From CADEEN01 sp963751775 (GTDB lineage: Bacteria; Pseudomonadota; Gammaproteobacteria; Burkholderiales; Burkholderiaceae_C): a stretch of DNA of 64,000 bases. How positions within the stretch are numbered: the first letter of the stretch is position 1; every line of letters starts with the position of its first letter. Under the pieces are notes generated by a model. The model was not told the origin of the DNA. It saw nothing but the letters and a program-made list of their open reading frames with translations, and searched no databases. The DNA lies in the NCBI GenBank assembly GCA_963751775.1, contig CAVVVW010000008.1, forward strand, positions 248,001 to 312,000, read 5' to 3'. The position numbers were made by a program, and so were the translations under genes. Below are positions 41,168 to 50,486 of the stretch, one piece after another.

Positions 41168-42295
41168 TCAAGTCTTCTGGCCGGCCAACGGCGGCGCGGC
41201 CGATGGCGTGCGCTGCGCCGGGATCTTGCCGGCCCGGATGTCGTCGTGCCAGAGCCCGTGGTGCTCCTGGGCCCAGGCTTCGTCGACATAGCCGGTGCGC
41301 ATGCCGTCGTAGGCACCCTTCATGCCGACCGTGCCGAGGTAGATGTGGCCGCAGAACATGGCCATCATCAGCACCGACGCCACGGCGTGAATCATCTGCG
41401 CGATCTGCATGTCGCCGCGCAGGTAGGCCAGGCCGGGGACCAGCTTGTCGAGCACCAGCCCGGAGCCGACCACCGTGACGCCGAGCAGGAGCACGCCGCC
41501 CCAGAAGACGATCTTCTCGCCGGCGTTGAAGCGGTGCGAAGGCACCTCGGCGCCACCGAAGAAGCCGCCGGCATTGGCCAGCCACTTGATGTCGGCACTG
41601 CGCGGCAGGTTGTCGCGCAGGTAGCTCACGATCATGATCAGCAAGGCGACCGCGAACAGCGGCCCGGCAAAGTTGTGCGCCGTCTTCAGCGCGTAGGTCA
41701 GCCAGCCGAACAGGGTGCCGCCGATGACCGGCAGCAGCACGAACTTGCCGAAGGCCATCACCAGGCCCGATACCGCCAGCACGACGAAAGCGATCGCCAC
41801 GCTCCAATGCGTGGCACGCTCGAAGTAGGTGAAGCGCTCGATCATGCGCCCGGTGTCGGCGACATGGCCGCCCATCGGGCCACGGCGCCAGTAGAACAGG
41901 CCGATCGCCAGGGCCGCGATCAGGAGCAGCGCGCCACCATAAGGAATGATCCATTGGTTGCGCACCTGCCGCCAGGCTTCACCGGCACTTGCCAGGCGCG
42001 AACCGGGATACTGCACGAACGGCTGGATCAGCATGCCGGTCTCGGCACCGGGCAGGCTGCTGTAGCCCTGCTGGTTGCCTGACTCGCGCACTGCACGCCA
42101 GAACGGCGCGTTGTTGCCGGGCTGGGATTTGCCGCGCTGCGCGTTGTTCTCGTCGGGCTTGGGTTCGGCCGGTGCGACGAAGTCGGCCGGCGGCGCCTTG
42201 GCAACAGGCTCGGCCGGCGCCGCCGTCTGCGCCTGCAGCAGCAGCGGCAGCGCCAGCGCAGCCGCGGTCAGGAGCTTTCGCATCAGCGCGTGCAT
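41168..42295 (-). CDS. fdhI: Formate dehydrogenase gamma subunit (cytochrome b556)
   Basis: Membrane cytochrome b that accepts electrons from FdhB and reduces quinone. The 375-residue product has an N-terminal signal-like helix (LTAAALALPLLLQAQ), a soluble stretch, then about five membrane helices. Haem-ligand histidines are in FERATHWSVAIAFVVL, LKTAHNFAGPLFA and IHAVASVLMMAMFCGHIYLG. The ATG at 42295 has GGGAG upstream. In the raw sequence this frame is continuous with the upstream lipoprotein. I regard that as a frameshift artefact. Confidence 0.92.
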   Translation of the reverse strand: MHALMRKLLTAAALALPLLLQAQTAAPAEPVAKAPPADFVAPAEPKPDENNAQRGKSQPGNNAPFWRAVRESGNQQGYSSLPGAETGMLIQPFVQYPGSRLASAGEAWRQVRNQWIIPYGGALLLIAALAIGLFYWRRGPMGGHVADTGRMIERFTYFERATHWSVAIAFVVLAVSGLVMAFGKFVLLPVIGGTLFGWLTYALKTAHNFAGPLFAVALLIMIVSYLRDNLPRSADIKWLANAGGFFGGAEVPSHRFNAGEKIVFWGGVLLLGVTVVGSGLVLDKLVPGLAYLRGDMQIAQMIHAVASVLMMAMFCGHIYLGTVGMKGAYDGMRTGYVDEAWAQEHHGLWHDDIRAGKIPAQRTPSAAPPLAGQKT

Positions 42296-42312
42296 GGTGG
42301 CTCCCGGCGGCG

Positions 42313-42568
42313 TCATGGCGTCTTGGGTGGCGCCGCAGTCTGCGGCACCGTGCGCGTACTCGTTCTGCCCCTGTACGCGCAGCCGCATCTGCGCCTCCCA
42401 GCTGTCCTTGTCGCCCGGCTTCCAGCCTTCGGCGACATAACCGCTCTGCGAACCGGCCCAGGCCTTGGCGTCGGCCTTCTTGGCCGTCCCGGCGGCCTGC
42501 GGCTTTTCGCCGCAACCCGCCGCGCACACGGCCATCATCGCCAACGCGATCGTGCTGCGCATCATCAT
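42313..42568 (-). CDS. Small lipoprotein of the fdh locus (one apparent frameshift)
   Basis: Begins MMMRSTIALAMMAVCAAGCGE with lipobox AAGC. A Trp-containing segment (WAGSQSGYVAEGWKPGDKDS) follows. After a one-base change near 42355 the frame would end RTVPQTAAPPKTP at a TGA (42313-42315), just before fdhI. Without correction it runs into fdhI. The ATG overlaps the fdhB stop (ATGA). It is a short hypothetical, probably a periplasmic or outer-membrane accessory. Confidence 0.65.
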
Positions 42569-43170
42569 GACTTGGTTCCCTGCGTCGGCTTGCCGTAGGC
42601 GGTGCCCCAGCCCCAGACTTCGCTGCCCTTGCCGCGATGCAACACCCGATTGCGGAAGATGTCGGCCACCACATCACCGTCGCCGCCCAACAGGGCCTTG
42701 GTCGAGCACATCTCGGCGCAGGCCGGCAGCTTGCCTTCGGCGAGCCGGTTGCGGCCGTACTTGTCGAATTCGGCGTCGCTGCCATGGGCCTCGGGGCCGC
42801 CGGCGCAGAAGGTGCACTTGTCCATCTTGCCGCGCAGGCCGAAGGCGCCGTTGGTCGGGAACTGCGGCGCGCCGAACGGGCAGGCGTAGGAGCAGTAGCC
42901 GCAGCCGATGCAGACGTCCTTGTCGTGCAGCACGACGCCTTCGTCGGTGCGATAGAAGCAATCGACCGGGCAGACCGCCATGCACGGCGCGTCGCTGCAA
43001 TGCATGCAGGCCACCGAGATGCTCTTTTCGCCGGGCACGCCGTCGTTGAGCGTGACGACGCGGCGCCGATTCACGCCCCAGGGCACGTCATGCTCGGCCT
43101 TGCAGGCAGTGACGCAGCCGTTGCATTCGATGCAACGCTCGGCGTCGCAGATGAACTTCATTCGGGCCAT
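42565..43170 (-). CDS. fdhB: Formate dehydrogenase beta subunit (4Fe-4S)
   Basis: Electron-transfer subunit with four cubane clusters, 201 residues. The cysteine motifs are CIECNGCVTACKAEH, CMHCSDAPCMAVCPVDC, CIGCGYCSYACPFGA and CTFCAGG. It carries electrons from FdhA to FdhI. The ATG at 43170 with an AGGAGG site is preferred over 43206. The site is within a potential hairpin (43173-43207). Confidence 0.95.
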   Translation of the reverse strand: MARMKFICDAERCIECNGCVTACKAEHDVPWGVNRRRVVTLNDGVPGEKSISVACMHCSDAPCMAVCPVDCFYRTDEGVVLHDKDVCIGCGYCSYACPFGAPQFPTNGAFGLRGKMDKCTFCAGGPEAHGSDAEFDKYGRNRLAEGKLPACAEMCSTKALLGGDGDVVADIFRNRVLHRGKGSEVWGWGTAYGKPTQGTKS

Positions 43171-43172
43171 CT

Positions 43173-43207
43173 CATGCCTCCTGCAGAGCCGCCTCAAAGG
43201 AGGCATG
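43173..43207. promoter_or_regulatory. Hairpin sequestering the fdhB ribosome-binding site
   Basis: CATGCCTCC (43173-43181) and GGAGGCATG (43199-43207) are perfect complements with a 17-base loop. On the mRNA strand the downstream arm contains the AGGAGG of fdhB. Formation would hide the site and so uncouple fdhB from fdhA. Seen in sequence; the effect is inferred. Confidence 0.5.
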
Positions 43208-43250
43208 CGCCCTCGGGGGGCAGCGAACGTAAGTGAGCTTGGGGGTTCAA
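43188..43250. repeat. Dispersed intergenic repeat between fdhA and fdhB
   Basis: On the minus strand it reads from TTGAACCCCCAAGCTCACTT through GCTGCCCCCCGAGGGCGCAT to GCCTCCTTTGAGGCGGC. A related copy lies on the plus strand at 63052-63149. The whole 91-bp gap between fdhA and fdhB is this element plus the fdhB ribosome site. It resembles C-rich palindromic intergenic repeats common in Burkholderiales. Confidence 0.7.
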
Positions 43251-43261
43251 GGTACTTCTCC

Positions 43262-46234
43262 TTAGGCGCGTTCGATCTGGCAGACCGTGGTCTTGGTCTC
43301 TTGCATCATCGTCACGCTGTCGTAGCCGTAGGTCGTGGCCGCGTTGACCGACTCGCCGCGCACCACCGGCACCGCGCCCTGCGGGTAATACGGCGCCAGA
43401 TCGACGCCGCCCCAGCGGCCGGCAAAGTGGAACGGCAGGAACACGGTTTCGGCGTTCACGCGCTCGGTGACCAGCGCCTTGACGCGCAGACCCTTGAATT
43501 CGGGCACCGCGGCCATCGGCGGCGTCTTGACCCAGACGTACTCGCCGTTGCGGATGTTGCGGTCGTTGGCGGCCTTGGGGTTGATCTCGACGAACATGTC
43601 CTGCTGCAACTCGGCCAGCCAGGGATTGGAACGCGTCTCGTCGCCACCGCCCTCGAACTCGGTCAGGCGCCCGCTGGTCATGATCAGCGGGAAGGTCTTG
43701 CCGATGTCCTTGTTCTTGTCCTGCACCGTCTTGTACAGCGTGGGCAGGCGCCAGAACGCCTTCTTGTCGTCGTGCGTCGGGTACTTGGCGACCAGGTCCG
43801 CGCGCGTGCTGTACAGCGGCTCGCGGTGCTGCGGGATCGGGTCGGGGAAGTTCCAGACCACCGCGCGCGCCTTGGCATTGCCGAACGGGTGGCAGCCGTG
43901 GCCGACCATGGCCACGCGGATGATCGCGCCCGTCGGGTCGGTCTTCCAGTTCTTGCCCTCGGCCGCCTTCTTTTCGTCCTCGCTCAATTCGTCCCACCAG
44001 CCGAGCTTCTTCAGCAGCAGGTGGTCGAACTCGGGATAGCCGCTGGTGAGGTCGGCACCCTTGCTGTGCGAGCCGTCGCCGGCCAGCAGCGAAACGCCGT
44101 CGCGCTCGACGCCGAAGTTGGCGCGGAAGTTGCCGCCGCCGTCCATCACGTGCTTGCTGGTGTCGTACAGGTTCGGGCTGCCCGGGTGCTTCATCTCGGG
44201 CGTGCCGTAGCAGGGCCAGGGCAGGCCGAAGTAGTCACCGTCGAGCTTGTAGCCGGTCTCCTTGTCGATGCCGCCCTTGGCCTTCAGGGTCCGGACGTCG
44301 AACACGTTCATGTTGCGCATGTGCGCCTTCAGCCGCTCGGGGCTCTGACCCGTGTAGCCGATGGTCCAGACGCACTTGTTGATCTCGCGCAGGATGTCCT
44401 CTGGCATCGGCTCGTCGTTGCCCTTGACCTTCTGGAACTTGTAGTTCTTCGTCAGCTCCTTGTCGAAGCCGAGCTTTTGCGCCAGCTGGTACATGATCAT
44501 GTGGTCGCTGCGGCTCTCCCACAGCGGCTCGATGACCTGCTCGCGCCACTGGATCGAGCGGTTGCTCGCCGTCGCCGAGCCGGTGGTCTCGAACTGCGTG
44601 CAGGCCGGCAGCAGGTACACGGCCTGGTTCGGGTTCTTGTCCTCGGGCTTGCCGGGCATCGCCGCCATCGCCGCGGTGGCCGATGGGAAGGGATCGATCA
44701 CGACCAGCAGGTCGAGCTTGTCCATCGCCTTCTTCATCTCCAGGCCGCGCGTCTGCGAATTCGGCGCATGGCCCCAGAAGAACATGCCGCGCAGGTTGCT
44801 GTCCTGGTCGATCAGGTCGTTCTTCTCGAGCACGCCGTCGATCCAGCGCGAGACCGTCATGCCCGGCTTGGTCATCATGCCCGGCGCGTACTGCTTCTTC
44901 ATCCACTCGAAGTCGACCTTCCAGGTCGCGGCGAAGTGCTTGAACGCGCCCTCGGCCAGGCCGTAGTAGCCGGGCAGCGAGTCGGGGTTGGGCCCGACAT
45001 CGGTGGCGCCCTGCACGTTGTCGTGGCCGCGGAAGATGTTCGCGCCGCCCCCCGACGTGCCGATGTTGCCGAGCGCCAACTGCAGGATGCACGACGCGCG
45101 CACCATCGCATTGCCGATCGTGTGCTGGGTCTGGCCCATGCACCAGACGATGGTGCTCGGCCGGTTCTCGGCCATCGTCTTGGCCACCCTGAGGCAGGTG
45201 GCTTCGTCGACGCCGCAGGCTTCCTCGACCTTGTCGGGCGTCCACTTGGCGAGCACGTCTTCGCGCACCTTGTCCATGCCGTAGACGCGGTCCTCGAGGT
45301 ACTTCTTGTCTTCCCAGCCGTTCTTGAACACGTGGTACAGCACGCCGAACAGGAACGGGATGTCGGTGCCGGAGCGGATGCGCACGTAGTCATCGGCCTT
45401 CGCGGCGGTGCGGGTGAAGCGCGGGTCGACGACCATCAACTTGCAGCCGTTTTCCTTGGCGTGCAGCATGTGCAGCATCGACACCGGGTGCGCTTCGGCG
45501 GCGTTGCTGCCGATATACAGCGCCGCCTTGGCGTTCTGCATGTCGTTGTAGGAGTTGGTCATCGCACCGTAGCCCCAGGTGTTCGCCACACCCGCGACCG
45601 TGGTCGAGTGGCAGATGCGCGCCTGGTGGTCGGTGTTGTTGCTGCCCCACAAGCTCATCCACTTGCGCAGCAGGTAGGCCTGCTCGTTGTTGTGCTTGGA
45701 CGAGCCGACGACAAAGATCGAATCGGGGCCGCTCTGCTTCCTCAAGTCGAGCATCTTGGCGCTGATCTCGGTCAACGCCTGGTCCCAGCTGATCTTCTGG
45801 TACTTGCCGCCGACCAGCTTCATCGGCGTGCGCAGGCGGAATTCGCCATGGCCGTTCTCGCGCACGGCCGCGCCCTTGGCGCAATGCGCGCCGAGGTTGA
45901 TCGGCGAATCGAACACCGGCTCCTGGCGCGTCCAGACGCCGTTCTCGACCACCGCGTCGATCGCGCATCCCACCGAACAATGGCCGCACACGGTGCGCTT
46001 GACGACGATCTTCTTCGCGCCCTCGGCGCCCTTGGCGGCGTCGGCCGCCTCGGCCTTCTTCACCAGCACCAGCTGCGACGCGGCCATGCCGGCGCCGACG
46101 CCCAGGCCCGAGCGGCGCAGGAAGGCGCGGCGGTCCATGGTCGGGATCGCGCGGCCGAGGCCCCGCGACAGACTCGATACCAGCGCGGACGAACTGGCGC
46201 CGGCCGTTGATGCGGACTTGCGTGTGAGCAACAT
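43262..46234 (-). CDS. fdhA: Formate dehydrogenase catalytic subunit (Mo/W-bisPGD)
   Basis: Oxidises formate to CO2 in the periplasm. The 990-residue product has a twin-arginine signal (DRRAFLRRSGLGVGAGM, about residues 34-50) after an unusual 33-residue leader. The proximal 4Fe-4S site is CGHCSVGC (83-90) plus Cys118. The metal-ligand active site is HQARICHSTTVAG with Cys208-His209; it uses Cys, not selenocysteine. MGQTQHTIGNAMVRASCILQLALGNIG and the C-terminal dinucleotide-binding domain (MTSGRLTEFEGGGDETRSNP) complete it. ATG at 46234 has AGGAGC upstream. No frameshift occurs in nearly 3 kb. Confidence 0.96.
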   Translation of the reverse strand: MLLTRKSASTAGASSSALVSSLSRGLGRAIPTMDRRAFLRRSGLGVGAGMAASQLVLVKKAEAADAAKGAEGAKKIVVKRTVCGHCSVGCAIDAVVENGVWTRQEPVFDSPINLGAHCAKGAAVRENGHGEFRLRTPMKLVGGKYQKISWDQALTEISAKMLDLRKQSGPDSIFVVGSSKHNNEQAYLLRKWMSLWGSNNTDHQARICHSTTVAGVANTWGYGAMTNSYNDMQNAKAALYIGSNAAEAHPVSMLHMLHAKENGCKLMVVDPRFTRTAAKADDYVRIRSGTDIPFLFGVLYHVFKNGWEDKKYLEDRVYGMDKVREDVLAKWTPDKVEEACGVDEATCLRVAKTMAENRPSTIVWCMGQTQHTIGNAMVRASCILQLALGNIGTSGGGANIFRGHDNVQGATDVGPNPDSLPGYYGLAEGAFKHFAATWKVDFEWMKKQYAPGMMTKPGMTVSRWIDGVLEKNDLIDQDSNLRGMFFWGHAPNSQTRGLEMKKAMDKLDLLVVIDPFPSATAAMAAMPGKPEDKNPNQAVYLLPACTQFETTGSATASNRSIQWREQVIEPLWESRSDHMIMYQLAQKLGFDKELTKNYKFQKVKGNDEPMPEDILREINKCVWTIGYTGQSPERLKAHMRNMNVFDVRTLKAKGGIDKETGYKLDGDYFGLPWPCYGTPEMKHPGSPNLYDTSKHVMDGGGNFRANFGVERDGVSLLAGDGSHSKGADLTSGYPEFDHLLLKKLGWWDELSEDEKKAAEGKNWKTDPTGAIIRVAMVGHGCHPFGNAKARAVVWNFPDPIPQHREPLYSTRADLVAKYPTHDDKKAFWRLPTLYKTVQDKNKDIGKTFPLIMTSGRLTEFEGGGDETRSNPWLAELQQDMFVEINPKAANDRNIRNGEYVWVKTPPMAAVPEFKGLRVKALVTERVNAETVFLPFHFAGRWGGVDLAPYYPQGAVPVVRGESVNAATTYGYDSVTMMQETKTTVCQIERA

Positions 46235-46286
46235 GAAAGCTCCTGGATGCGATGGCAAGACAGGTCGGGCGCGGTGCGCGCGACGC

Positions 46287-46499
46287 TCAGACGCGGGTCG
46301 TCTGGTAGTAGTCGAGCACGTGTTGCGTGACCTGGTAGCCGCCGCCCTTGTCGGGCGCGGGCTTGGTCGTCACGGCCACGGCGGGGTCGGTGGATTTCAG
46401 CGCGGGCAGCGCCACTGCGGCTGCGGCCAATGCCCCTGCGGTACCGGCGCCGGCAAACAGGCGTCGTCGAGACAGGTCACTGGATTTGGAATCACTCAT
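46287..46499 (-). CDS. Formate dehydrogenase region Tat-target protein (TIGR02811-like)
   Basis: A 70-residue protein with a twin-arginine leader (SDLSRRRLFAGAGTAGALAA) and a short tail ending QVTQHVLDYYQTTRV. Such peptides precede fdhA in many beta- and gammaproteobacteria and may help FdhA export or assembly. ATG at 46499 with GGAGA upstream. The 198 bp before it (46500-46697) probably hold the fdhA promoter; I cannot define its boxes. Confidence 0.85.
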   Translation of the reverse strand: MSDSKSSDLSRRRLFAGAGTAGALAAAAVALPALKSTDPAVAVTTKPAPDKGGGYQVTQHVLDYYQTTRV

Positions 46500-46697
46500 G
46501 CATGTCTCCTGGTCCCGCGTCACAACCGTGCGGGCTGCCCCATATTAGGGTCATTCCGTAGTGTGGAAGCAATCAGGTATGCCCCTAGTTTCATAACGTA
46601 CAAGAATCGATTGTGCGCTTGACGCCCGGAACTTTCGGTGCTTGATACATGGCGTCGGTCATCGAATCCAGGCGCCAGTTTGACGACGACCGGCGCG

Positions 46698-47640
46698 TCA
46701 GTGCTCGACGCGACGGCTGTTGCTGTCTTCGAGTTCCTTGCGCGTGATGCAGATCGGGTCCTTGGCGTGGGCCGGGTTGCGACATTCGCTCGACAGGCAA
46801 AGTTGCTCACTGATGAGGTTGCGACCCGCGCAGATCTCAGTCACTGACTTCGGCGGCACGGGTCTCGCCGCGACCGACGCGGGCGCCGCGGCCGCAAGCG
46901 GCGCCGGCTGCGGCGCCGCAGCCGGCTGCCGCGCCGCCTGCGCCTCGCGCTCGACACGTTCCTGTTCAGTGTGCGTTGCAGATCGGCGGCCGCACGCGCG
47001 CGCGCCTCACGCTCGCGCTTTTCGCGCTCACGCCGTTCGCGCTCCGGCGCGGCTGCATCCGACATCGCGCTGCTGGCCGCGGCAAGCGGCGCAGGCGCGG
47101 CGGGCGCAGCGACGGGTGCATCGCCGGTCGCGGCGCCCTGGGCCGCGGCGGAAGTGGCATCGTCGGCGGGTCGACCGGCGCCGGCCCGGCCAGCGCCGGT
47201 GCATCCGCGTCTGTGTCCGAGTCCGACTCCGATCCGTCGTCGCCCAGGACGAACCAGGCCGCAGCCGCGACGACGACGATCGCAACCATCGTGGCCGCGA
47301 TCCAGATTCCGCTGCGTGCAGGCGTGACAGGCTCGAGTACCCAATCGGGGAGTTCGACGGCTTCACCGACCTGCCGCTCGACGTCCGGCTCGCGCGAGCG
47401 CGGCGCCGCGGCTGGCAGCGGCGCCGGCGCCGTCAGGGCGCTTGCGCCGAGCAGCGCCGTGCCGCACTTGACGCAGACGGCGGCGCCGGCCCGGTTCAGC
47501 CGCTTGCAGGCGGGGCAAGGCACGACCAGCGGCGGGCGACGCAGCTTGGAGGAGAGCTTGAAGTTGCTGCTGCCACAGCCGACGCAGATCCTGGCCTCGG
47601 CGCGACTCTCGGCGCCGCAACGGGCGCAAACCTTGCTCAT
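46698..47640 (-). CDS. Zinc-ribbon membrane protein with charged coiled coil (apparent frameshifts)
   Basis: The N-terminus has two zinc ribbons: CARCGAESRAEARICVGC and CPACKRLNRAGAAVCVKC. A single membrane helix follows (GIWIAATMVAIVVVAAAAWF), then an acidic/Pro/Ala linker and an Arg/Glu-rich helix (RERREREKREREARARAA). The C-terminus is Cys-rich (EICAGRNLISEQLCLSSECR) and ends RRVEH at 46698. It is read in three frames, so at least two indels are present. No enzymatic motif. It lies inside the fdh locus, 4 bp after the chaperone gene, but the protein type is generic. A link to formate metabolism is uncertain. Confidence 0.6.
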
Positions 47641-47644
47641 CCGG

Positions 47645-48265
47645 CTATTCCAGCATATCGAAACCCTGCGTCTCGACCTGCACGAAGGCCCGCGTGAATG
47701 CTGCGACTTCGCGCCACAGCACGGCGCCGGGATGCGCACCGACCGCGTCGGCGAGCTTGTCGACCCAGGTCTGCACATGGGCGCGGAAGAAGCGCCGCTG
47801 CCGCTCCAGGTTGGCGACCGCCACGTCGTCGCCGGCGATCAGGTAACGCATGACCTCGAAGACGCAGGCGATGTGGTCTTCGGTTTCGCCACGGCTCTCC
47901 TCGCGTGTGAGACCGAGTTCGGCCAGGTCGGCGCGCAGCACCGCCAAAGGGCGCTCGTTGAGGAACCCGGCCAGGTAATACGAGCCGTACAGAAAGACCT
48001 CGGGCTTGCCGACGCCGCCGAACAGCGCGTCGTACTCGGCCGCGGCGGAGGCCGGCGTCGCCGCGCGCATCGCCGCCACCAGCGACTGCCACGGCGCTTC
48101 GAGAAAGCCACCGGGCTGCGGCGCTTCGGTCACTGCGACGCCGAATTGCGCCAGCAACGGCGCGTCGGGCGGCGCGATCCACAGCCTTGCCAACAGGCCG
48201 TACAGCTCGGCGCGCGCCAGCTCTTCGCTGTCGTCGGCAGCGGCAAACGAAAGCGGCTGGTTCAT
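47645..48265 (-). CDS. TorD/DmsD-family redox enzyme chaperone
   Basis: All-helical chaperone, 206 residues, that protects the Tat signal and apoenzyme of molybdoenzymes. Recognisable features are ELARAELYGLLARLWIAPPD, EYDALFGGVGKPEVFLYGSYYLAG and the late GETEDHIACVFEVMRYLI. The client is presumably FdhA. The ATG overlaps the stop of the polyferredoxin gene (ATGA). Confidence 0.9.
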   Translation of the reverse strand: MNQPLSFAAADDSEELARAELYGLLARLWIAPPDAPLLAQFGVAVTEAPQPGGFLEAPWQSLVAAMRAATPASAAAEYDALFGGVGKPEVFLYGSYYLAGFLNERPLAVLRADLAELGLTREESRGETEDHIACVFEVMRYLIAGDDVAVANLERQRRFFRAHVQTWVDKLADAVGAHPGAVLWREVAAFTRAFVQVETQGFDMLE

Positions 48266-50486
48266 AGGTCCGTGATCTTCAATTCGTTCGGGTTGGTGTG
48301 GATGTCGATCACGCGGCAATCGCCGCACATCTTCAGCCGCTCGGCGCCGGCGCCCTGGAATGCCGGCGTGAGCGCCGATCTTGGCCGTCATGGCCTCGAT
48401 CGCTTTCAAGGTGCCGAAGGGCTTGCCGCAGCGAACGCAGCAAAACGGCTCGGCCTCGTGCAGCACGCGCGCCGCCTTGCGCGCCTTGCCGCCGTCGGCC
48501 AGCCACAGTCGCGGCGCCAGCGTGATCGCGCCCTCGGGGCAGGTCTTCTCGCACAGGCCGCATTGCACGCAGTTCTTCTCGATGAAGCGCAGTTGCGGCT
48601 TGTCGGGGTTGTCGGCCAGCGCGGCCTCGGGGCAGGCGCCGACGCAGGACAGGCACAGCGTGCACTTGTCGCTGTCGACGACCAGGCTGCCGAAGGGCGC
48701 GCCGGCCTTGGGCAATGCGATCGCTTCGCTGGCTTGCGGCGCCACGGCGAGCAGGTGGTCGAGCGCCATATCGAGCGTGGCGCGCTTGTCGGCCTGCATG
48801 GCCAGCAGGCGCGGGCCTGGCCACGCCCTGCGCGGCGGGCGCCTGCAGCGCGCGGTCGAGTGCGGCCAGGTCGCGCGCGTCCTTGGCCTGGATCAGCTTG
48901 AAGTGCTCGCCGCGATAGCCCAGCCCGGCCAGGATGGCTTGCGCGACTTGCATCTGCTCGGCCAGCGCCTGGCGGTATTCGGGCGCCTCCTCGGCCGTCA
49001 GCAGCACCCAGACCTGGCTGGCGCCGAGTGCGACGGCCGCCAGCCACAGGTCGATGCCGGTGCTGGCGGTGTGCCAGAGCGCCTGCGGCAGCACGCGCGC
49101 CGGCACACCGTTCAATGCCGGGTCGACGCGCGCGGCGCGGCCGAGTTCGCCGATCAGCCTGGCACCGGCGCCTTCGCTGTGCAGCAACAGCGCGGCGTCA
49201 ACGCCGCCCGCGTTGCGGTAGGCCGTGAGCAAGGTGCGCAGGCGCTTGCCGTGGTCGACGGTATTGGGCGTGGCGTAGGCCAGGGCCCCGCTCGGGCACA
49301 CCGTGGTGCACGCGCCGCAGCCCACGCACAGGTGCGGCTCGACGACGATGCCGCCGCCCTGCCCGCCGGGCTGCGGCGTGGCCGGCGTGATCTTCGACGC
49401 CGCGCGCACGCGGCCGCCGCCCTTGCCCTTCAGGCTCGCATCGCTGCGGATCGCGCGCGTCGAGCAGACATCGATGCACGCCGTGCAACCGATCTGCTCG
49501 TTGCGGCTGTGCGCGCACAGCTTGGGCTTGTAGTGGAAGAACTTGGGCTTCTCGAATTCGCCGACGCGCTCGCGCAATTGCAGCACGGCGTCGAACAGCT
49601 TGGCGCCGTCGTTGCCGACGTGGAAGTAGCCCTGCGGCGGCTGGTGCATCGCGAACGCCGGCTGCGCGCGCAGGTCGAGCACGAGGTCGAAGCTTGCGGT
49701 GGTGGATTGCGCGGCGCGCTCGAAGTCGATCGCGCCGGCCGCGTCGCAGGCCACGACGCAGGCGCGGTGGCTCTTGCACCGCGTCAGGTCGACGCGGTAG
49801 CTGAAGTCGATCGCGCCCTCGGGGCAGACCGCGATGCAGGCATTGCAGCGCGTGCACAGGTCCAGGTCGATCGGGTTGTCGGCTGTCCAACTGGCTTCGA
49901 AGGCGCCGAGCCAGCCGCGCAGATCGGTCAGCCGGCCGCTGTGCACGGCGCGATCGTGGCCCTGGCCGAGCGCACCGCCCGCGCCGTCGCCGGCCTCGAC
50001 GAGCAGGCTGACCTCGAGCTCGTCGCCCAGCATCGCCGCCGCGTGCTCGGCGGCGGCAGCGCCGCCGATCACCAGGCAGCGCCCGCCGCTGCGGTAGGTG
50101 ACCGTGGCCACAGGGTCGGCCGGCGGCAGTTGCGCCGCGGCGATCAGGGCCGCGAGCTTGGGCGTGGCGCCCTTGGCGTCCTTCGACCAGCCACCGGTCT
50201 CGCGGATGTTGACGAAGCGGATCGGCCGCTCCTGCACGCCTGGCGCGCCTTCGGTCTGGGCGTTGAGCTCGAGGAACAGCCGCGACTCCTGGGTGCACGC
50301 CACCAGCAGGTCGTCGCCGGCCTTGGCTGCGCGCTGGAACGCGCCGGCTTCGCGCCGGCACAGCAGCGTGTGCGCCGCCGCGACGCCCTCAGCGCTCGCG
50401 CCCGGCGTCTTGGCCAGCGCCGCCTGGATCGCCGGGCGGTCCAGCGGCATCGAGCGGTTGCAATCGCAGAGCAGCGTTGTGGTCAT
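48262..50486 (-). CDS. Multi-cluster 4Fe-4S ferredoxin-type protein of the fdh locus (two apparent frameshifts)
   Basis: A large cytoplasmic protein (about 741 residues) with many cysteine clusters: CTRCNACIAVCPEGA, CKSHRACVVACD, CTACIDVCSTRA, CVGCGACTTVCPSGA, CTLCLSCVGACPEAA, CVQCGLCEKTCPEGA and CCVRCGKPF. The C-terminus carries CGDC. An N-terminal CDCNRSMPLD leads a region resembling FDH-associated electron-transfer proteins. Frames change near 48825 and 48370. The ATG is at 50486. It may shuttle electrons for cofactor or cluster insertion; it is not a known FdhAB subunit. Confidence 0.85.

Noticed and set aside
42980..46210. A 1,076-codon open frame on the plus strand opposite fdhA
   Set aside because: The minus strand carries the complete formate dehydrogenase. 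The antisense product has no recognisable family and typical shadow composition.
43262..46234. Selenocysteine-type formate dehydrogenase
   Set aside because: The active-site codon encodes cysteine (QARICHSTT) and no in-frame TGA is present.
46520..46810. A 96-codon minus-strand frame upstream of the Tat-target gene
   Set aside because: Overlaps the end of the zinc-ribbon gene and the likely promoter region. No similarity or good start.
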